In this document: piece by piece, positions 16,303 through 24,902 of the stretch
Numbering within the stretch: position 1 is the stretch's first letter
Layout: each line of letters begins with the position of its first letter
Assembly (NCBI GenBank): GCA_963757125.1
Contig: CAVWQP010000004.1
Coordinates: 1,612,001-1,676,000, forward strand
Reading direction: 5' to 3'
DNA from: CAVVSD01 sp963757125
GTDB taxonomy: Bacteria > Actinomycetota > Thermoleophilia > Solirubrobacterales > Solirubrobacteraceae
DNA length: 64,000 nucleotides
Program-made: the position numbers and the translations under genes
The notes under the pieces: generated by a model
Databases searched by the model: none
The model's input: only the letters and a program-made list of their open reading frames with translations
Told to the model about the DNA's origin: nothing

Positions 16303-17736
16303 GTGAGCGAAGAGACCGAGCCGGACCCCCGCCGCTGGAAGGCACTCGCGGTGTGCCTCGTGGCGGGGTTCATGACCCTGCTGGACGTCTCGATCGTCAA
16401 CACCGCGCTCCCGAGCATCGAGAACGGGCTCGGCGCCGAGCCCAACGAGCTGCAGTGGATCGTCTCGGGCTACGCGCTGACCCTGGGACTGCTGCTCGTG
16501 CCGTCCGGACGCGTCGGCGACGCACGCGGCCGGCGGCCGGTCTTCATGACCGGCGTCGCGCTCTTCGCGCTCGCCAGCGCGGCCTGCGGGCTGGCGCCGT
16601 CGCCGATGGTCCTCATCCTCTCGCGCCTGCTGCAGGGCTTCGCGGGCGGGCTCATCACGCCGCAGGTCAGCGGCTTCATCCAGTCGCTGTTCCGTGGCGA
16701 GGAGCGGGGCAAGGCGTTCGGCTTCTTCGGGACGACGGTGGGGCTGTCGACGGCGATCGGGCCGCTGCTCGGCGGCGGGCTCATCGCCCTGTTCGGGCAG
16801 GAAAACGGCTGGCGCGCCGTCTTCTTCGTGAACGTCCCCGTCGCGATGCTCGCGCTCGTCCTCGCCCGGCGCTACCTGCCCGCGCCCGAGCCACAGGAGG
16901 ACAAGCGGACCGAGCTGGACCCGATCGGGGTGCTGCTCCTCGGCCTGACGGTCGTGTGCATCCTCGTCCCCTTCATCGAGCAGCGCAGCTGGGACAGCCC
17001 GCTGCGCCTGGCGCTGTTCCCGCTGGCGGCGGTCCTGCTCGTGCTGTGGCTGCTGCACGAGCGGCGCTACGGCCGCACACACGAGCCGCTCGTCGACCTC
17101 GACCTCTTCCGGATCCGCTCCTACGTCCTCGGGGCGGGCATCGGGCTCATCTACTTCGCAGGCTTCACCGCCACGTTCTTCATCCTCACGCAGTACCTGC
17201 AGCTCGGGCTGCACTACCCGGCGTGGAAGGCGGGGCTGGCGGCCGTGCCGTTCGCGCTGGGCGGCGCGATCACCTCGTCGCTCGGCAGCCGCCGCGTCCT
17301 GCGCCGCGGGCGCAAGCTCATCGCCGGCGGCCTCGTCGCCGTGATCGTGGGCTTCGTCGGCGTCTTGTTCGCGGTCCGCGCGGAGCCAGGGTCCGACGTC
17401 GCCCTCTACACCGCGCTGCCGCTCCTCATCGCGGGTCTCGGCGGCGGGTTCGTCATCTCGCCCAACCAGACGCTGTCGCTCTCGCAGGTCCCCGTCCAGC
17501 GCGCGGGGAGCGCGGGCGGCGTGCTGCAGACCGCGCAGCGGATCGGCTCGGCGGCCGGCATCGCGATCACCGGCAGCGTCTTCTACTCGCAGCTGGACGC
17601 GACGCACGGCGACTTCGCCGCGGCGTTCCGGCACGGCGTGGTGGTGATCGTCTGCTTCATCGTCGCGGCGCTGGGCCTGGCGATCGCCGACGCGGTGACG
17701 AAGACGTCGGACGCGCAGCGCGAGAAGCACGCTTGA
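16303..17736 (+). CDS. DHA2-family MFS exporter
   Basis: A 477-residue 14-helix major facilitator. The first helix VCLVAGFMTLLDVSIVNTAL, the block NELQWIVSGYALTLGLLLVP, motif A GRVGDARGRRPVF and motif C region TVGLSTAIGPLLGGG place it in the EmrB/QacA group. A GTG start at 16303 is used. It is divergent from phoA and leads into the AhpD-like gene 34 bases downstream, so the three genes up to ilvD may be one transcript. The substrate is unknown. Confidence 0.88.
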   Translation: MSEETEPDPRRWKALAVCLVAGFMTLLDVSIVNTALPSIENGLGAEPNELQWIVSGYALTLGLLLVPSGRVGDARGRRPVFMTGVALFALASAACGLAPSPMVLILSRLLQGFAGGLITPQVSGFIQSLFRGEERGKAFGFFGTTVGLSTAIGPLLGGGLIALFGQENGWRAVFFVNVPVAMLALVLARRYLPAPEPQEDKRTELDPIGVLLLGLTVVCILVPFIEQRSWDSPLRLALFPLAAVLLVLWLLHERRYGRTHEPLVDLDLFRIRSYVLGAGIGLIYFAGFTATFFILTQYLQLGLHYPAWKAGLAAVPFALGGAITSSLGSRRVLRRGRKLIAGGLVAVIVGFVGVLFAVRAEPGSDVALYTALPLLIAGLGGGFVISPNQTLSLSQVPVQRAGSAGGVLQTAQRIGSAAGIAITGSVFYSQLDATHGDFAAAFRHGVVVIVCFIVAALGLAIADAVTKTSDAQREKHA

Positions 17737-17770
17737 TATACCCGTGGCTCCCCGAGCGCGAGAGGTCCCC

Positions 17771-18244
17771 ATGCCCCACATCCCGTCCACAGGAGTGGAA
17801 GCAGGCCCGTCGTCGCAGATCCTCGACCACCGGCCGGAGATCCGCGCGGCCTGGGACGCGCTCGACGACACGCTGCTGGGTCCCGGATCGACGCTGCCGG
17901 TGTCGCTGAAGGAGAACGTCCGCCGCGCGCTCGCGACGGATCTCGGCTGCCGCTACTGCGCCTCCTTCGGGTCGCCCCCGACCGAGCCGGCCGACATCCA
18001 GGAGTCGCTGGCGATCGCGTTCGCGGAGCTCGCGAAGGAGGACCACCGCTCGATCGGCGCGGCGACGTTCGAGACGCTGCGCGAGGAGTTCACCGAGGCG
18101 CAGATCGTCGAGCTGTGCGCCTGGGTCTGCTTCAAGATCGGCTCGAACATGCTGGGCGCGATGTTCGGGCTCGATCCGTCGACCGAGGACGAGCGGCGCG
18201 AGTACGAGGCGATGCTCGCCGACCGCGCCGTCGCGCAGGCCTGA
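17771..18244 (+). CDS. AhpD-like carboxymuconolactone decarboxylase-family protein
   Basis: A 157-residue all-helical protein. The redox motif C-x-x-C appears as LGCRYCASFG, with the helix-rich context of alkylhydroperoxidase D-like proteins (LPVSLKENVRRALATDLG before it, EAQIVELCAWVCFKIGSN after it). These proteins act as peroxidases or thiol reductases. The ATG at 17771 follows a GAGAGG-like site. The gene lies between the exporter and ilvD, only eight bases before the latter, which contains an oxygen-sensitive Fe-S cluster; a protective role is possible but only inferred. Confidence 0.78.
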   Translation: MPHIPSTGVEAGPSSQILDHRPEIRAAWDALDDTLLGPGSTLPVSLKENVRRALATDLGCRYCASFGSPPTEPADIQESLAIAFAELAKEDHRSIGAATFETLREEFTEAQIVELCAWVCFKIGSNMLGAMFGLDPSTEDERREYEAMLADRAVAQA

Positions 18245-18252
18245 ACCCGGGC

Positions 18253-19920
18253 ATGGACGAGGGCTCCACCACCCGCCGCCTGCGCGCCGACCTGCGCGCG
18301 GGGGCCGATCGCGCCGCGGCGCGATCGCACTTCCGGGCGATGGGCATCGACCCGGAGCGCCTCGACGGGCCGATCGTGGGCATCGCGTCGACGTGGACGG
18401 GCACGATGCCCTGCAACCTCAACCACCGGCGCCTGGCCGACGGCGTGTCGGCGGCGGTGGAGGAGGCCGGCGGCGTGCCGCTCGTGTTCAACACGATCGC
18501 CGTCTCCGACAACCAGACGCAGGGCACGCCCGGGATGCGCGCGTCGCTCGTCTCGCGCGAGGTCATCGCGGACTCGATCGAGCTCATGACCCACGCGCAC
18601 GACTTCGACGCGCTCGTCTGCCTCGTCGGCTGCGACAAGACCGTCCCGGCCGCGCTCATGGCGCTCGCGCGGGTCGACCGCCCGGCCGTGGTGCTCTCCG
18701 GGGGGCCGATGCTCGCCGGCCGCTGGCAGGGTCGCGAGATCACGATCCAGGACGTGTGGGAGGCGGTCGGCGCCCACGGCCGCGGGCGGATGTCGCGCTC
18801 GGACCTCGACTCGATCGAGCGCGCCGCGTGCCCCGGCCCCGGCTACTGCGCCGGGAACTTCACCGCGAACTCCATGGCCATCGCCGTCGACATGCTCGGT
18901 CTCGGCTTCGTCGGGGACGGCCTCATCCCGGCCGCCTACGAGGAGGAGAAGGACGCCGCCGCGGCGCGCGCCGGCACCCTGGCCGTGTCGCTCGCGGAGC
19001 GCGGCGTCACGGCGCGCAGCTTCCTCGACCGGCGCGCGCTGGAGAACGCGATGGCCGGCATCGTCGCCAGCGGCGGCTCGACGAACAGCTTCCTGCACCT
19101 CCTGGCGATCGCGCGTGAGGGCGGCGTCGAGCTGACGCTCGACGACCTCGCCGCCATCAGCGCCCGCACACCCGTCCTCGCCGACCTGCTGCCGGGCGGT
19201 GCCTGGGCGGCCGAGGACATGCACCGCGCGGGCGGGACCGCGACGCTCATCCGCGAGCTCATCCGCGGCGGCCACGTCGACGGCGACGCGCCGACGGTCG
19301 ACGGGCGCACGCTCGCCGAGGCGACGGCGCAGGCGGCCGAGCCCGACGGCGAGATCATCGGCTCCTTCAAGCCGCGCGGCTCGCTCTACGCGCTGCGCGG
19401 CAGCCTCGCGCCGGACGGGGCCGTCCTCAAGCAGGCGGGGACCCAGCGTCGCTCGCACACCGGCCCGGCGCGGGTGTTCGACGACGAGCAGGCGTGCTCG
19501 GAGGCGGTGCGGTCGGGCGTCGTGCAGGAGGGCGAGGTCATCGTGCTGCGGTATGAGGGACCCGCCGGCGGGCCGGGGATGCGCGAGATGCTCAGCGTCA
19601 CGTCCTCGGTCGTGGGCGCGGGGCTGGGGGAGTCGGTCGCGATGGTGACCGACGGGCGCTTCTCGGGCGCGACGCGCGGGCTCATGGTCGGGCACGTCGC
19701 GCCGGAGGCCGCGCGGGGCGGTCCCATCGCAGCCGTCCGGGACGGCGACATCGTGACGATCGACCTCGACGCGGGCCGCCTCGACGTCGAGGTCGAGCCC
19801 GCGGAGCTCGAGCGGCGCATGGCCGGCTGGACCCCGCCCGCGCCGCGCTACACCGGCGGCGTCTTCGCGCGCTACGCCGCGTCGGTCGGCTCGGCGGCCG
19901 ACGGCGCCGTGCTCACCTGA
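18253..19920 (+). CDS. ilvD: Dihydroxy-acid dehydratase (IlvD/Edd family)
   Basis: A 555-residue Fe-S dehydratase of branched-chain amino acid synthesis, which removes water from 2,3-dihydroxy-isovalerate or -methylvalerate. Cluster cysteines are visible at C54 (TMPCNLNHRRLA), C127 (LVGCDKTVPA) and C199 (GPGYCAGNFTANSM); the C-terminal substrate loop TDGRFSGATRGL and SVTSSVVGAGLGESVAMVTD are also conserved. The start at 18253 gives the normal length. The FTANSM variant of the usual YTANTM and the neighbouring glucose-dehydrogenase-like gene leave open a sugar-acid dehydratase role in the same superfamily. The 3' end overlaps the convergent epimerase gene by 8 bases. Confidence 0.85.
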   Translation: MDEGSTTRRLRADLRAGADRAAARSHFRAMGIDPERLDGPIVGIASTWTGTMPCNLNHRRLADGVSAAVEEAGGVPLVFNTIAVSDNQTQGTPGMRASLVSREVIADSIELMTHAHDFDALVCLVGCDKTVPAALMALARVDRPAVVLSGGPMLAGRWQGREITIQDVWEAVGAHGRGRMSRSDLDSIERAACPGPGYCAGNFTANSMAIAVDMLGLGFVGDGLIPAAYEEEKDAAAARAGTLAVSLAERGVTARSFLDRRALENAMAGIVASGGSTNSFLHLLAIAREGGVELTLDDLAAISARTPVLADLLPGGAWAAEDMHRAGGTATLIRELIRGGHVDGDAPTVDGRTLAEATAQAAEPDGEIIGSFKPRGSLYALRGSLAPDGAVLKQAGTQRRSHTGPARVFDDEQACSEAVRSGVVQEGEVIVLRYEGPAGGPGMREMLSVTSSVVGAGLGESVAMVTDGRFSGATRGLMVGHVAPEAARGGPIAAVRDGDIVTIDLDAGRLDVEVEPAELERRMAGWTPPAPRYTGGVFARYAASVGSAADGAVLT

Positions 19921-20812
19921 ACGCGGCGATCGCCTGGGCGACGCCCTCCGCGAACGGCCGGGAGGTCGGTCCGCCGACGAGCGCCTCGAACGACGTCGAG
20001 TCCACCGACGGCGGGAACGGGAGCGGGTCGCCCTCGGTGGTGATCTTCCCGGCCGCCTCGGGCGCGGCGGCCTCGATCGCCGCGATGACCTCCTCGACCG
20101 TCACGACCGGACCGTCGAGGTTGTGCACCGAGGCGCCCTGCCCGCCGGCCTCGCTCGCGCGGACGAACGCCTCGCCCGCGTCCGCCGAGTACTGGAACTG
20201 CAGCGCGCCGCCGAACGGGATCGTGAACGCCTCGCCCTTCGCGGCGGCGACCATCGCCGCCGTCGGCGCGGACGTCAGGCCCTGGTCGCGCCCGGGGCCG
20301 TAGACGGTGTGGGGGCGCAGCCCGACCGACGAGACCCCGTAGTCCTCGAAGTAGCGGCGGGCGGTGCCCTCGTTGGCGAGCTTGAAGACGCCGTAGAGCG
20401 TGCCCGGGTACGCGCCGGGCTCCGTGGGCAGGGCGGCGATCGACGACGCGTAGACGACCGGCGCCATCCCGTCGCCGCGGCGGCGCACCGCCTCGAGGAC
20501 GTTGACGGTGCCGGTGACGTTCACGTTCGCGCCCGCGACCGGGTCCTCGCGGACGAACGGCACCTGCAGCGCCGCGAGATGGACGACGCCGGCGATGTCG
20601 TGCGCCTCCATGACGGCCGTGAGCTGCTCGAGGTCGGTCACGTCGCCCTGGACGCGGGTGAGCCCGGCCAGCTCGTCGTCGGTCACGGCCAGGCGCAGCC
20701 GGTGGTCGCTGCCGCCGAGATCGAACGTGACGACGTCGTGCCCGCGATCAAGCAGCGCGCGGACCGTCCACGCACCGATCGCCCCGAGCGCGCCGGTGAC
20801 CAGGTATCTCAT
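19913..20812 (-). CDS. NAD-dependent epimerase/dehydratase (extended SDR)
   Basis: A 299-residue extended short-chain dehydrogenase. The dinucleotide motif is TGALGAIGAW at the N-terminus, the acidic tip is VVTFDLGGSD, followed by VVHLAALQVPFVREDP, catalytic Ser/Thr in YASSIAAL and the YGVFK Tyr-Lys pair, then LRPHTVYGPGRD. It resembles uronate dehydrogenases and sugar-nucleotide epimerases; the substrate is probably a sugar derivative. Its ATG overlaps the stop of the glucose-dehydrogenase-like gene, indicating coupling, which supports a sugar oxidation pathway. Confidence 0.85.
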   Translation of the reverse strand: MRYLVTGALGAIGAWTVRALLDRGHDVVTFDLGGSDHRLRLAVTDDELAGLTRVQGDVTDLEQLTAVMEAHDIAGVVHLAALQVPFVREDPVAGANVNVTGTVNVLEAVRRRGDGMAPVVYASSIAALPTEPGAYPGTLYGVFKLANEGTARRYFEDYGVSSVGLRPHTVYGPGRDQGLTSAPTAAMVAAAKGEAFTIPFGGALQFQYSADAGEAFVRASEAGGQGASVHNLDGPVVTVEEVIAAIEAAAPEAAGKITTEGDPLPFPPSVDSTSFEALVGGPTSRPFAEGVAQAIAAFR

Positions 20813-21873
20813 GCTCTCCCCTCCAGCTCCAGCGTCGCCTTGACGCCGCGGTACGCGAAGGCGTCAGCGTACGCGTCGAGCGGCACGCGCAGCCCGACGA
20901 ACGCCTCGAGCGCCTCCGGCCAGCGGGCGCGCGCGGCGTCGAGGTGCGCGACGGCCGCCGACCAGTCGATGCGGTTCGCGTTCACGCTGCCGAAGATCGC
21001 GCGGTTCTCGAGGATCGCGTCGACGCCGAGCACGCGCCCGTCGATGGACACGTCACGCGGCCGCCCGTCGATGCCGAGCAGGCAGGCGACGCCGTTGCGG
21101 CGCAGGAGCGCGAGGGCGTCGAGCATGACCTGGGCGTCGCCCGCGGCCTCGAGCACGACGTCGAAGCCGCCGACGTCGGCCGCGAGGTCGCGCAGCGGTG
21201 CGTCGTCGGTCGCGACGAAGCGCGCACCGCAGGCCCCGACCAGCCGCTGCTTGTGCTCGTCGTCCGCGCGGTCCGCGGCCCAGACGTCGAGACCCTCCAT
21301 CCGCAGGAGGTAGGTGGCGAGCATGCCGATCGCGCCCGTGCCGATGACGAGCGCGCGCCGCGGGCCCCACGGCTGGCGGCCGCCGATCGCGCGCACGTGG
21401 CGCAGAGCGCGCTCGCAGACGGACGCCGGCTCGGCCAGCACGCCGAGCCGCCCGAGCGTCGCCGGGACGGGGACGAGGTGCTCGGGCGCCTCGAGGACGA
21501 GCTCGGCCGCGAACCCGTGCAGCCTCGTGATCCCGCGCTCGAGGTAGTCCCCGGTGTCGCAGGAGTCCGGCGCGCCCTGCGCGCACGGGACGCAGTGACC
21601 GCAGGAGCGGCGGACGGTGGCGGTGACGAGGTCCCCGCGTGCGAAGTCCCGCGCGTCGCGCTCGACCCGCCCGAGCAGCTCGTGGCCCAGCACGAGCCGG
21701 TCCTCGCCGTCGGGCGCGACGCCGAACAGGCCCTCCGAGATCTCCCGGTCGGTGCCGCAGACGCCGATCTCGAGCGGGCGCACGAGGACAGCTCCCTGCG
21801 CGTCGGCGGGCTCCGGCACGTCGCCCACGTGCGTCGCGTCCTCGCGTCCGGGGACCGTGATCAGGCCTTGCAT
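20809..21873 (-). CDS. Zinc-dependent glucose 1-dehydrogenase-like alcohol dehydrogenase
   Basis: A 354-residue medium-chain dehydrogenase. The catalytic Zn ligands are C39 in GVCGTD and His64-Glu65 in LGHE; a structural Zn knot is formed by CGHCVPCAQGAPDSC. The downstream TGDYLERGITRLHGF is characteristic of the archaeal-type glucose/galactose 1-dehydrogenases. The NAD(P) site is VIGTGAIGMLATYLL. It is translationally coupled to the epimerase, and together they could oxidise an aldose. The start at 21873 is the only ATG giving full length. Confidence 0.82.
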   Translation of the reverse strand: MQGLITVPGREDATHVGDVPEPADAQGAVLVRPLEIGVCGTDREISEGLFGVAPDGEDRLVLGHELLGRVERDARDFARGDLVTATVRRSCGHCVPCAQGAPDSCDTGDYLERGITRLHGFAAELVLEAPEHLVPVPATLGRLGVLAEPASVCERALRHVRAIGGRQPWGPRRALVIGTGAIGMLATYLLRMEGLDVWAADRADDEHKQRLVGACGARFVATDDAPLRDLAADVGGFDVVLEAAGDAQVMLDALALLRRNGVACLLGIDGRPRDVSIDGRVLGVDAILENRAIFGSVNANRIDWSAAVAHLDAARARWPEALEAFVGLRVPLDAYADAFAYRGVKATLELEGRA

Positions 21874-21988
21874 CGCGTCATCCTCGCCGATGACGGCGGC
21901 CCAGGCTCAAACCGTGGGGGTTCCCCCGATGTGGCGGGTCCATCGCCGGACGTACGGTCGCGACGACAACCCCCACCGGAGGCGCACC

Positions 21989-22288
21989 ATGATCGCCGCC
22001 CGTCGTCGCACCGCCCTTCTCGCCGCCGCTGCCGTCGCTGCGGCTGCGGCCCTCCCGAGCTCCGCCGTCGCCGGCACCTACGGCGCCCAGCGCAGCACGG
22101 ACGACGCCCTCACCGCCGACGACCTCTGTGCGGTCCGGGCCGCGCTCGCCAGCGGCGATCCCCGGCGCGAGCGCGCCGCGCGGGAGGTCCTTGCAGGATC
22201 CGCGGGCGTCCTCGCCCTCGCGGACCCGTGGATCCTCCACCACCACGGCCTGAACACCGCGCGCGGGTGCGTGACGCCAGAGGGTTAG
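21989..22288 (+). CDS. Small secreted protein, 99 aa
   Basis: Begins MIAARRRTALLAAAAVAAAA and continues into a clear signal-peptidase site around SSAVAGTYG, leaving a mature protein of about 70 residues with two cysteines (DDLCAVRAAL and ARGCVTPEG) that could form a disulfide. A CGGAGG ribosome site stands six bases before the ATG. I recognise no family. It is followed at 10 bases by the coiled-coil gene. Confidence 0.65.
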   Translation: MIAARRRTALLAAAAVAAAAALPSSAVAGTYGAQRSTDDALTADDLCAVRAALASGDPRRERAAREVLAGSAGVLALADPWILHHHGLNTARGCVTPEG

Positions 22289-22298
22289 CCTCTGAGGC

Positions 22299-22802
22299 AT
22301 GGCTCGGCCGTCGGCGCGTCACGAGCACACCGCCTCGGTGTACGAGGCGGCCGCGGCGCGGCACGAGACGTCCGCGCGGCAGTTCGAGGCGAAGGGCGAC
22401 GTCGAAGGCGCTGAGCTCGAGCGCCGCAGCGCTGCCCTCGCGCGGCAGGGCGCCGCACTCGCACGTGAGCGCGCCGCCCTGCAGGAGGAGCGCGAGCGGC
22501 TGCGTGCCCGCGGCCGCGTCTCCCGCGACCGCGACGATCGCGCCGACGAGCGCGACCGGCTCGCCGACACCCGTGACCGGATCGCGGACGACCGCGAGCG
22601 GCTCGCCGACCAGCGCGAGTGGATCGCCGACGAGCGGGAGGGCAGCCCGGCCGAGCGCGAACGCCTGCGCCTCGACCGCGAGTCGCAGGCAGACGCGCGG
22701 ACCGATGCGTACGCCCGCCGCGAGCAGGCCGAGCTGCGCAGGGAGGTCGCGACCAGCGAAGGGCTCGCCGGCGAGGACCCCAGATCTCCGGACGACGGCT
22801 GA
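22299..22802 (+). CDS. Charged coiled-coil protein with perfect heptad repeats
   Basis: A 167-residue protein made almost entirely of A, R, E, D and L. From residue 82 to 114 it holds five consecutive seven-residue units of the form A-D-x-R-(D/E)-(R/W)-(L/I), for example ADERDRL, ADTRDRI, ADDRERL and ADQREWI, an ideal long single helix or coiled coil. The N-terminal part (about 10-70) has further Arg/Glu helix. No signal peptide or membrane helix is present. The following hydrolase-LuxR gene begins four bases after its stop, so the two are likely co-expressed. Confidence 0.7.
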   Translation: MARPSARHEHTASVYEAAAARHETSARQFEAKGDVEGAELERRSAALARQGAALARERAALQEERERLRARGRVSRDRDDRADERDRLADTRDRIADDRERLADQREWIADEREGSPAERERLRLDRESQADARTDAYARREQAELRREVATSEGLAGEDPRSPDDG

Positions 22803-22806
22803 CGCT

Positions 22807-23868
22807 GTGAAGCAGGAGGTCCGCTTCTGCACCGCATCGGATGGCGTCCGCCTCGGGTACGCGGTGCATGGGCGCGGCCCACCGCTCGTGCGGGTCGCGA
22901 CGTGGCTCACGCACCTCGGCAGCGACTGGGAGAGCCCGGTGTGGAGTCACTGGCTCGCGCGCCTCGGCGAGCGCAACACGGTCGTGCGCTACGACGAGCG
23001 TGGCTGTGGTCTGTCTGCCGGCGGCGTGGGCAGGCCGACGCTCGAGACATGGGTCGGAGACCTCGAGGCCGTCGTCGACGCCAGCGGCGTGGAGCGCTTC
23101 GCGCTGCTGGGCATCTCGCAGGGCGCCGCGATCGCGATCGCCTACGCGGCGCGCAATCCGGACCGTGTCACCGACCTCGTCCTCTACGGCGGCTACGCGC
23201 GCGGCCGCAAGCTTCGCGGTCAGGCCACCGAGGAGCGCGCGCTGCTCGCGTCCATCCAGGCCGGCTGGGACGCGCCGGAACCCACGTTCCGCCGCACGTT
23301 CAGCATGCTGTTCCTCCCGCACGGCACGACGGAGCAGATGCAGTGGTTCGAGGACCTGCTGCGCTCGACGACCTCGCCGCAGTACGCCGCGTCGCTGATC
23401 GACGCGCGCGGCGACCTCGACGTCACCGCGCTCGCGCCGCAGGTCCGCGCCCGCACGCTCGTGCTCCACTGTCGCGGCGACCGGGTCGTCCCGGTCGAGG
23501 AGGGGCTCCTGCTCGCCTCGCTCGTTCCGGGCGCGAGGCTGACGCTGCTGGATTCGCCCAACCACATCCTGCTCGACGAGCCGGCGTGGGAGGAGTGCGT
23601 CGCGGAGCTGCACGGCTTCCTCGGGCCGCACGCCGCCGCCGGCTCGCACGTCGGCGTGGAGGAGCTCAGCCCGCGTGAGCTCGAGGTGCTCGGGCTCGTC
23701 GCCGAGGGGCTGACGAACGCCGCGGTCGCCGAGCGGCTGTGTCTGAGCGTCCGGACGGTGGAACGCCACCTGGCGAACATCTACGCGAAGCTCCGGGTGT
23801 CGGGGAAGGCCGGGCGTGCGGCGGCGGCGGCGCGCTTCGCCGAACACGGCACGCTCGCGCGCGACTGA
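22807..23868 (+). CDS. Alpha/beta hydrolase fused to LuxR-type DNA-binding domain
   Basis: A 353-residue two-domain protein. Residues 1-275 form an alpha/beta hydrolase with nucleophile S104 in LLGISQGAA, the acid in HCRGDRVVP and His in DSPNHILLDEP. Residues about 285-345 form a LuxR/GerE helix-turn-helix, LSPRELEVLGLVAEGLTNAA then CLSVRTVERHLANIYAKL. The hydrolase fold probably serves as ligand sensor or enzyme coupled to transcription control. The GTG start at 22807 lies four bases after the coiled-coil gene stop. The catalytic triad appears intact, so real hydrolysis is possible. Confidence 0.85.
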   Translation: MKQEVRFCTASDGVRLGYAVHGRGPPLVRVATWLTHLGSDWESPVWSHWLARLGERNTVVRYDERGCGLSAGGVGRPTLETWVGDLEAVVDASGVERFALLGISQGAAIAIAYAARNPDRVTDLVLYGGYARGRKLRGQATEERALLASIQAGWDAPEPTFRRTFSMLFLPHGTTEQMQWFEDLLRSTTSPQYAASLIDARGDLDVTALAPQVRARTLVLHCRGDRVVPVEEGLLLASLVPGARLTLLDSPNHILLDEPAWEECVAELHGFLGPHAAAGSHVGVEELSPRELEVLGLVAEGLTNAAVAERLCLSVRTVERHLANIYAKLRVSGKAGRAAAAARFAEHGTLARD

Positions 23869-23995
23869 CTCGCCGGGTCGCTGCGTGGTGCCCGTCACGC
23901 CCCGCGCCCGGAGATGGGTGTACGCGCCGATGCGCGATCACTGGTCCCGGCCGTAGCGTCGCGCCCAGCGACAAACGAGCAGGAAGGGAGGCGCC

Positions 23996-24847
23996 ATGAC
24001 CACTGATCTCGCCGAGCCGGTCGCCACGCACATGGTCGCGAGCGCGGACGGGACCAGGCTGCACGTCCGCGAATGGGGCCGCCGGGACGCTCAGGACATC
24101 GTCCTCGTCCACGGCTGGTCGCAGTGCGACCTCTGCTGGGCGCAGCAGCTGAACGGGACGCTTGCGGAGCGCTTCCACCTCATCACGTTCGATCTGCGCG
24201 GACACGGTCGGTCCGACGCTCCCGCCGAGACTGCGCGGTACACCGACGACGACGTGTGGGCGGACGATCTCGCGGCGGTCCTCGAGGTGATCGCGGCGCG
24301 GCGCCCGGTGCTCGTCGGCTGGTCGTACGGCGCGTTCGTCGTGGCCGACTACCTCCGCGCGTACGGGGAGGACGCGATCGGCGCGATCGCCCTCGTCGGT
24401 GCCTCGGTGCGCATGGCCCCGCCCTACGACGGCATCGGGCCGGGCATGCTCGAGAACGTCGTGGACATGTGCGGCGCGGACCTGCTCGCGAACATCGCGG
24501 CCACGCGCCGCTTCCTCGCCGCGTGCACCCGGCGCCCGAGGACACCCGCCGAGACGGAGACCGCGCTCGCCTGGAACATGATCGTGCCGGCGCGGGTCCG
24601 CGAGGCCCTCCGCGCCCGGGAGATCGATGTCGCGGACGTGTACGCCGCGACCATCGTCCCGATGCTCGTCACGCACGGTCGCGACGACGCGATCGTGCTC
24701 CCGGCCATGGCGCAGGAGCTGCTCGAACGCTGCCCGAACGCCACGGCGTCCTGGTACGACGGGGTCGGACACGCGCCGTTCTGGGAGGCGCCCGAGCGCT
24801 TCGACGTGGAGCTGGCGGCGCTGGCCGAACGCGCGTCGGACGCCTGA
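23996..24847 (+). CDS. Alpha/beta hydrolase
   Basis: A 283-residue hydrolase. VLVHGWSQ provides the oxyanion hole, S110 in VLVGWSYGAF is the nucleophile, THGRDDAIV contains the acid residue and GVGHAPFWEAPERF the histidine, a pattern shared with haloperoxidase/epoxide hydrolase-like enzymes. GGAAGGGAGG precedes the ATG. It follows the hydrolase-LuxR gene by 127 bases and may be its target. A strong hairpin ends the transcript at 24856. Confidence 0.85.
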   Translation: MTTDLAEPVATHMVASADGTRLHVREWGRRDAQDIVLVHGWSQCDLCWAQQLNGTLAERFHLITFDLRGHGRSDAPAETARYTDDDVWADDLAAVLEVIAARRPVLVGWSYGAFVVADYLRAYGEDAIGAIALVGASVRMAPPYDGIGPGMLENVVDMCGADLLANIAATRRFLAACTRRPRTPAETETALAWNMIVPARVREALRAREIDVADVYAATIVPMLVTHGRDDAIVLPAMAQELLERCPNATASWYDGVGHAPFWEAPERFDVELAALAERASDA

Positions 24848-24855
24848 CGCACGAA

Positions 24856-24875
24856 GGGCCGCCTGTCGGCGGCCC
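24856..24875. terminator. Hairpin between convergent hydrolase and nrdJ genes
   Basis: Perfect 8-bp arms GGGCCGCC and GGCGGCCC around a TGTC loop, located nine bases after the hydrolase stop and 28 bases after the nrdJ stop on the other strand. The symmetry allows it to end transcription from both sides. There is no long T tract, as is normal in such GC-rich genomes. Confidence 0.7.
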
Positions 24876-24902
24876 CTCGTCACAGCGTGTTCGGGCGCGG
24901 TA

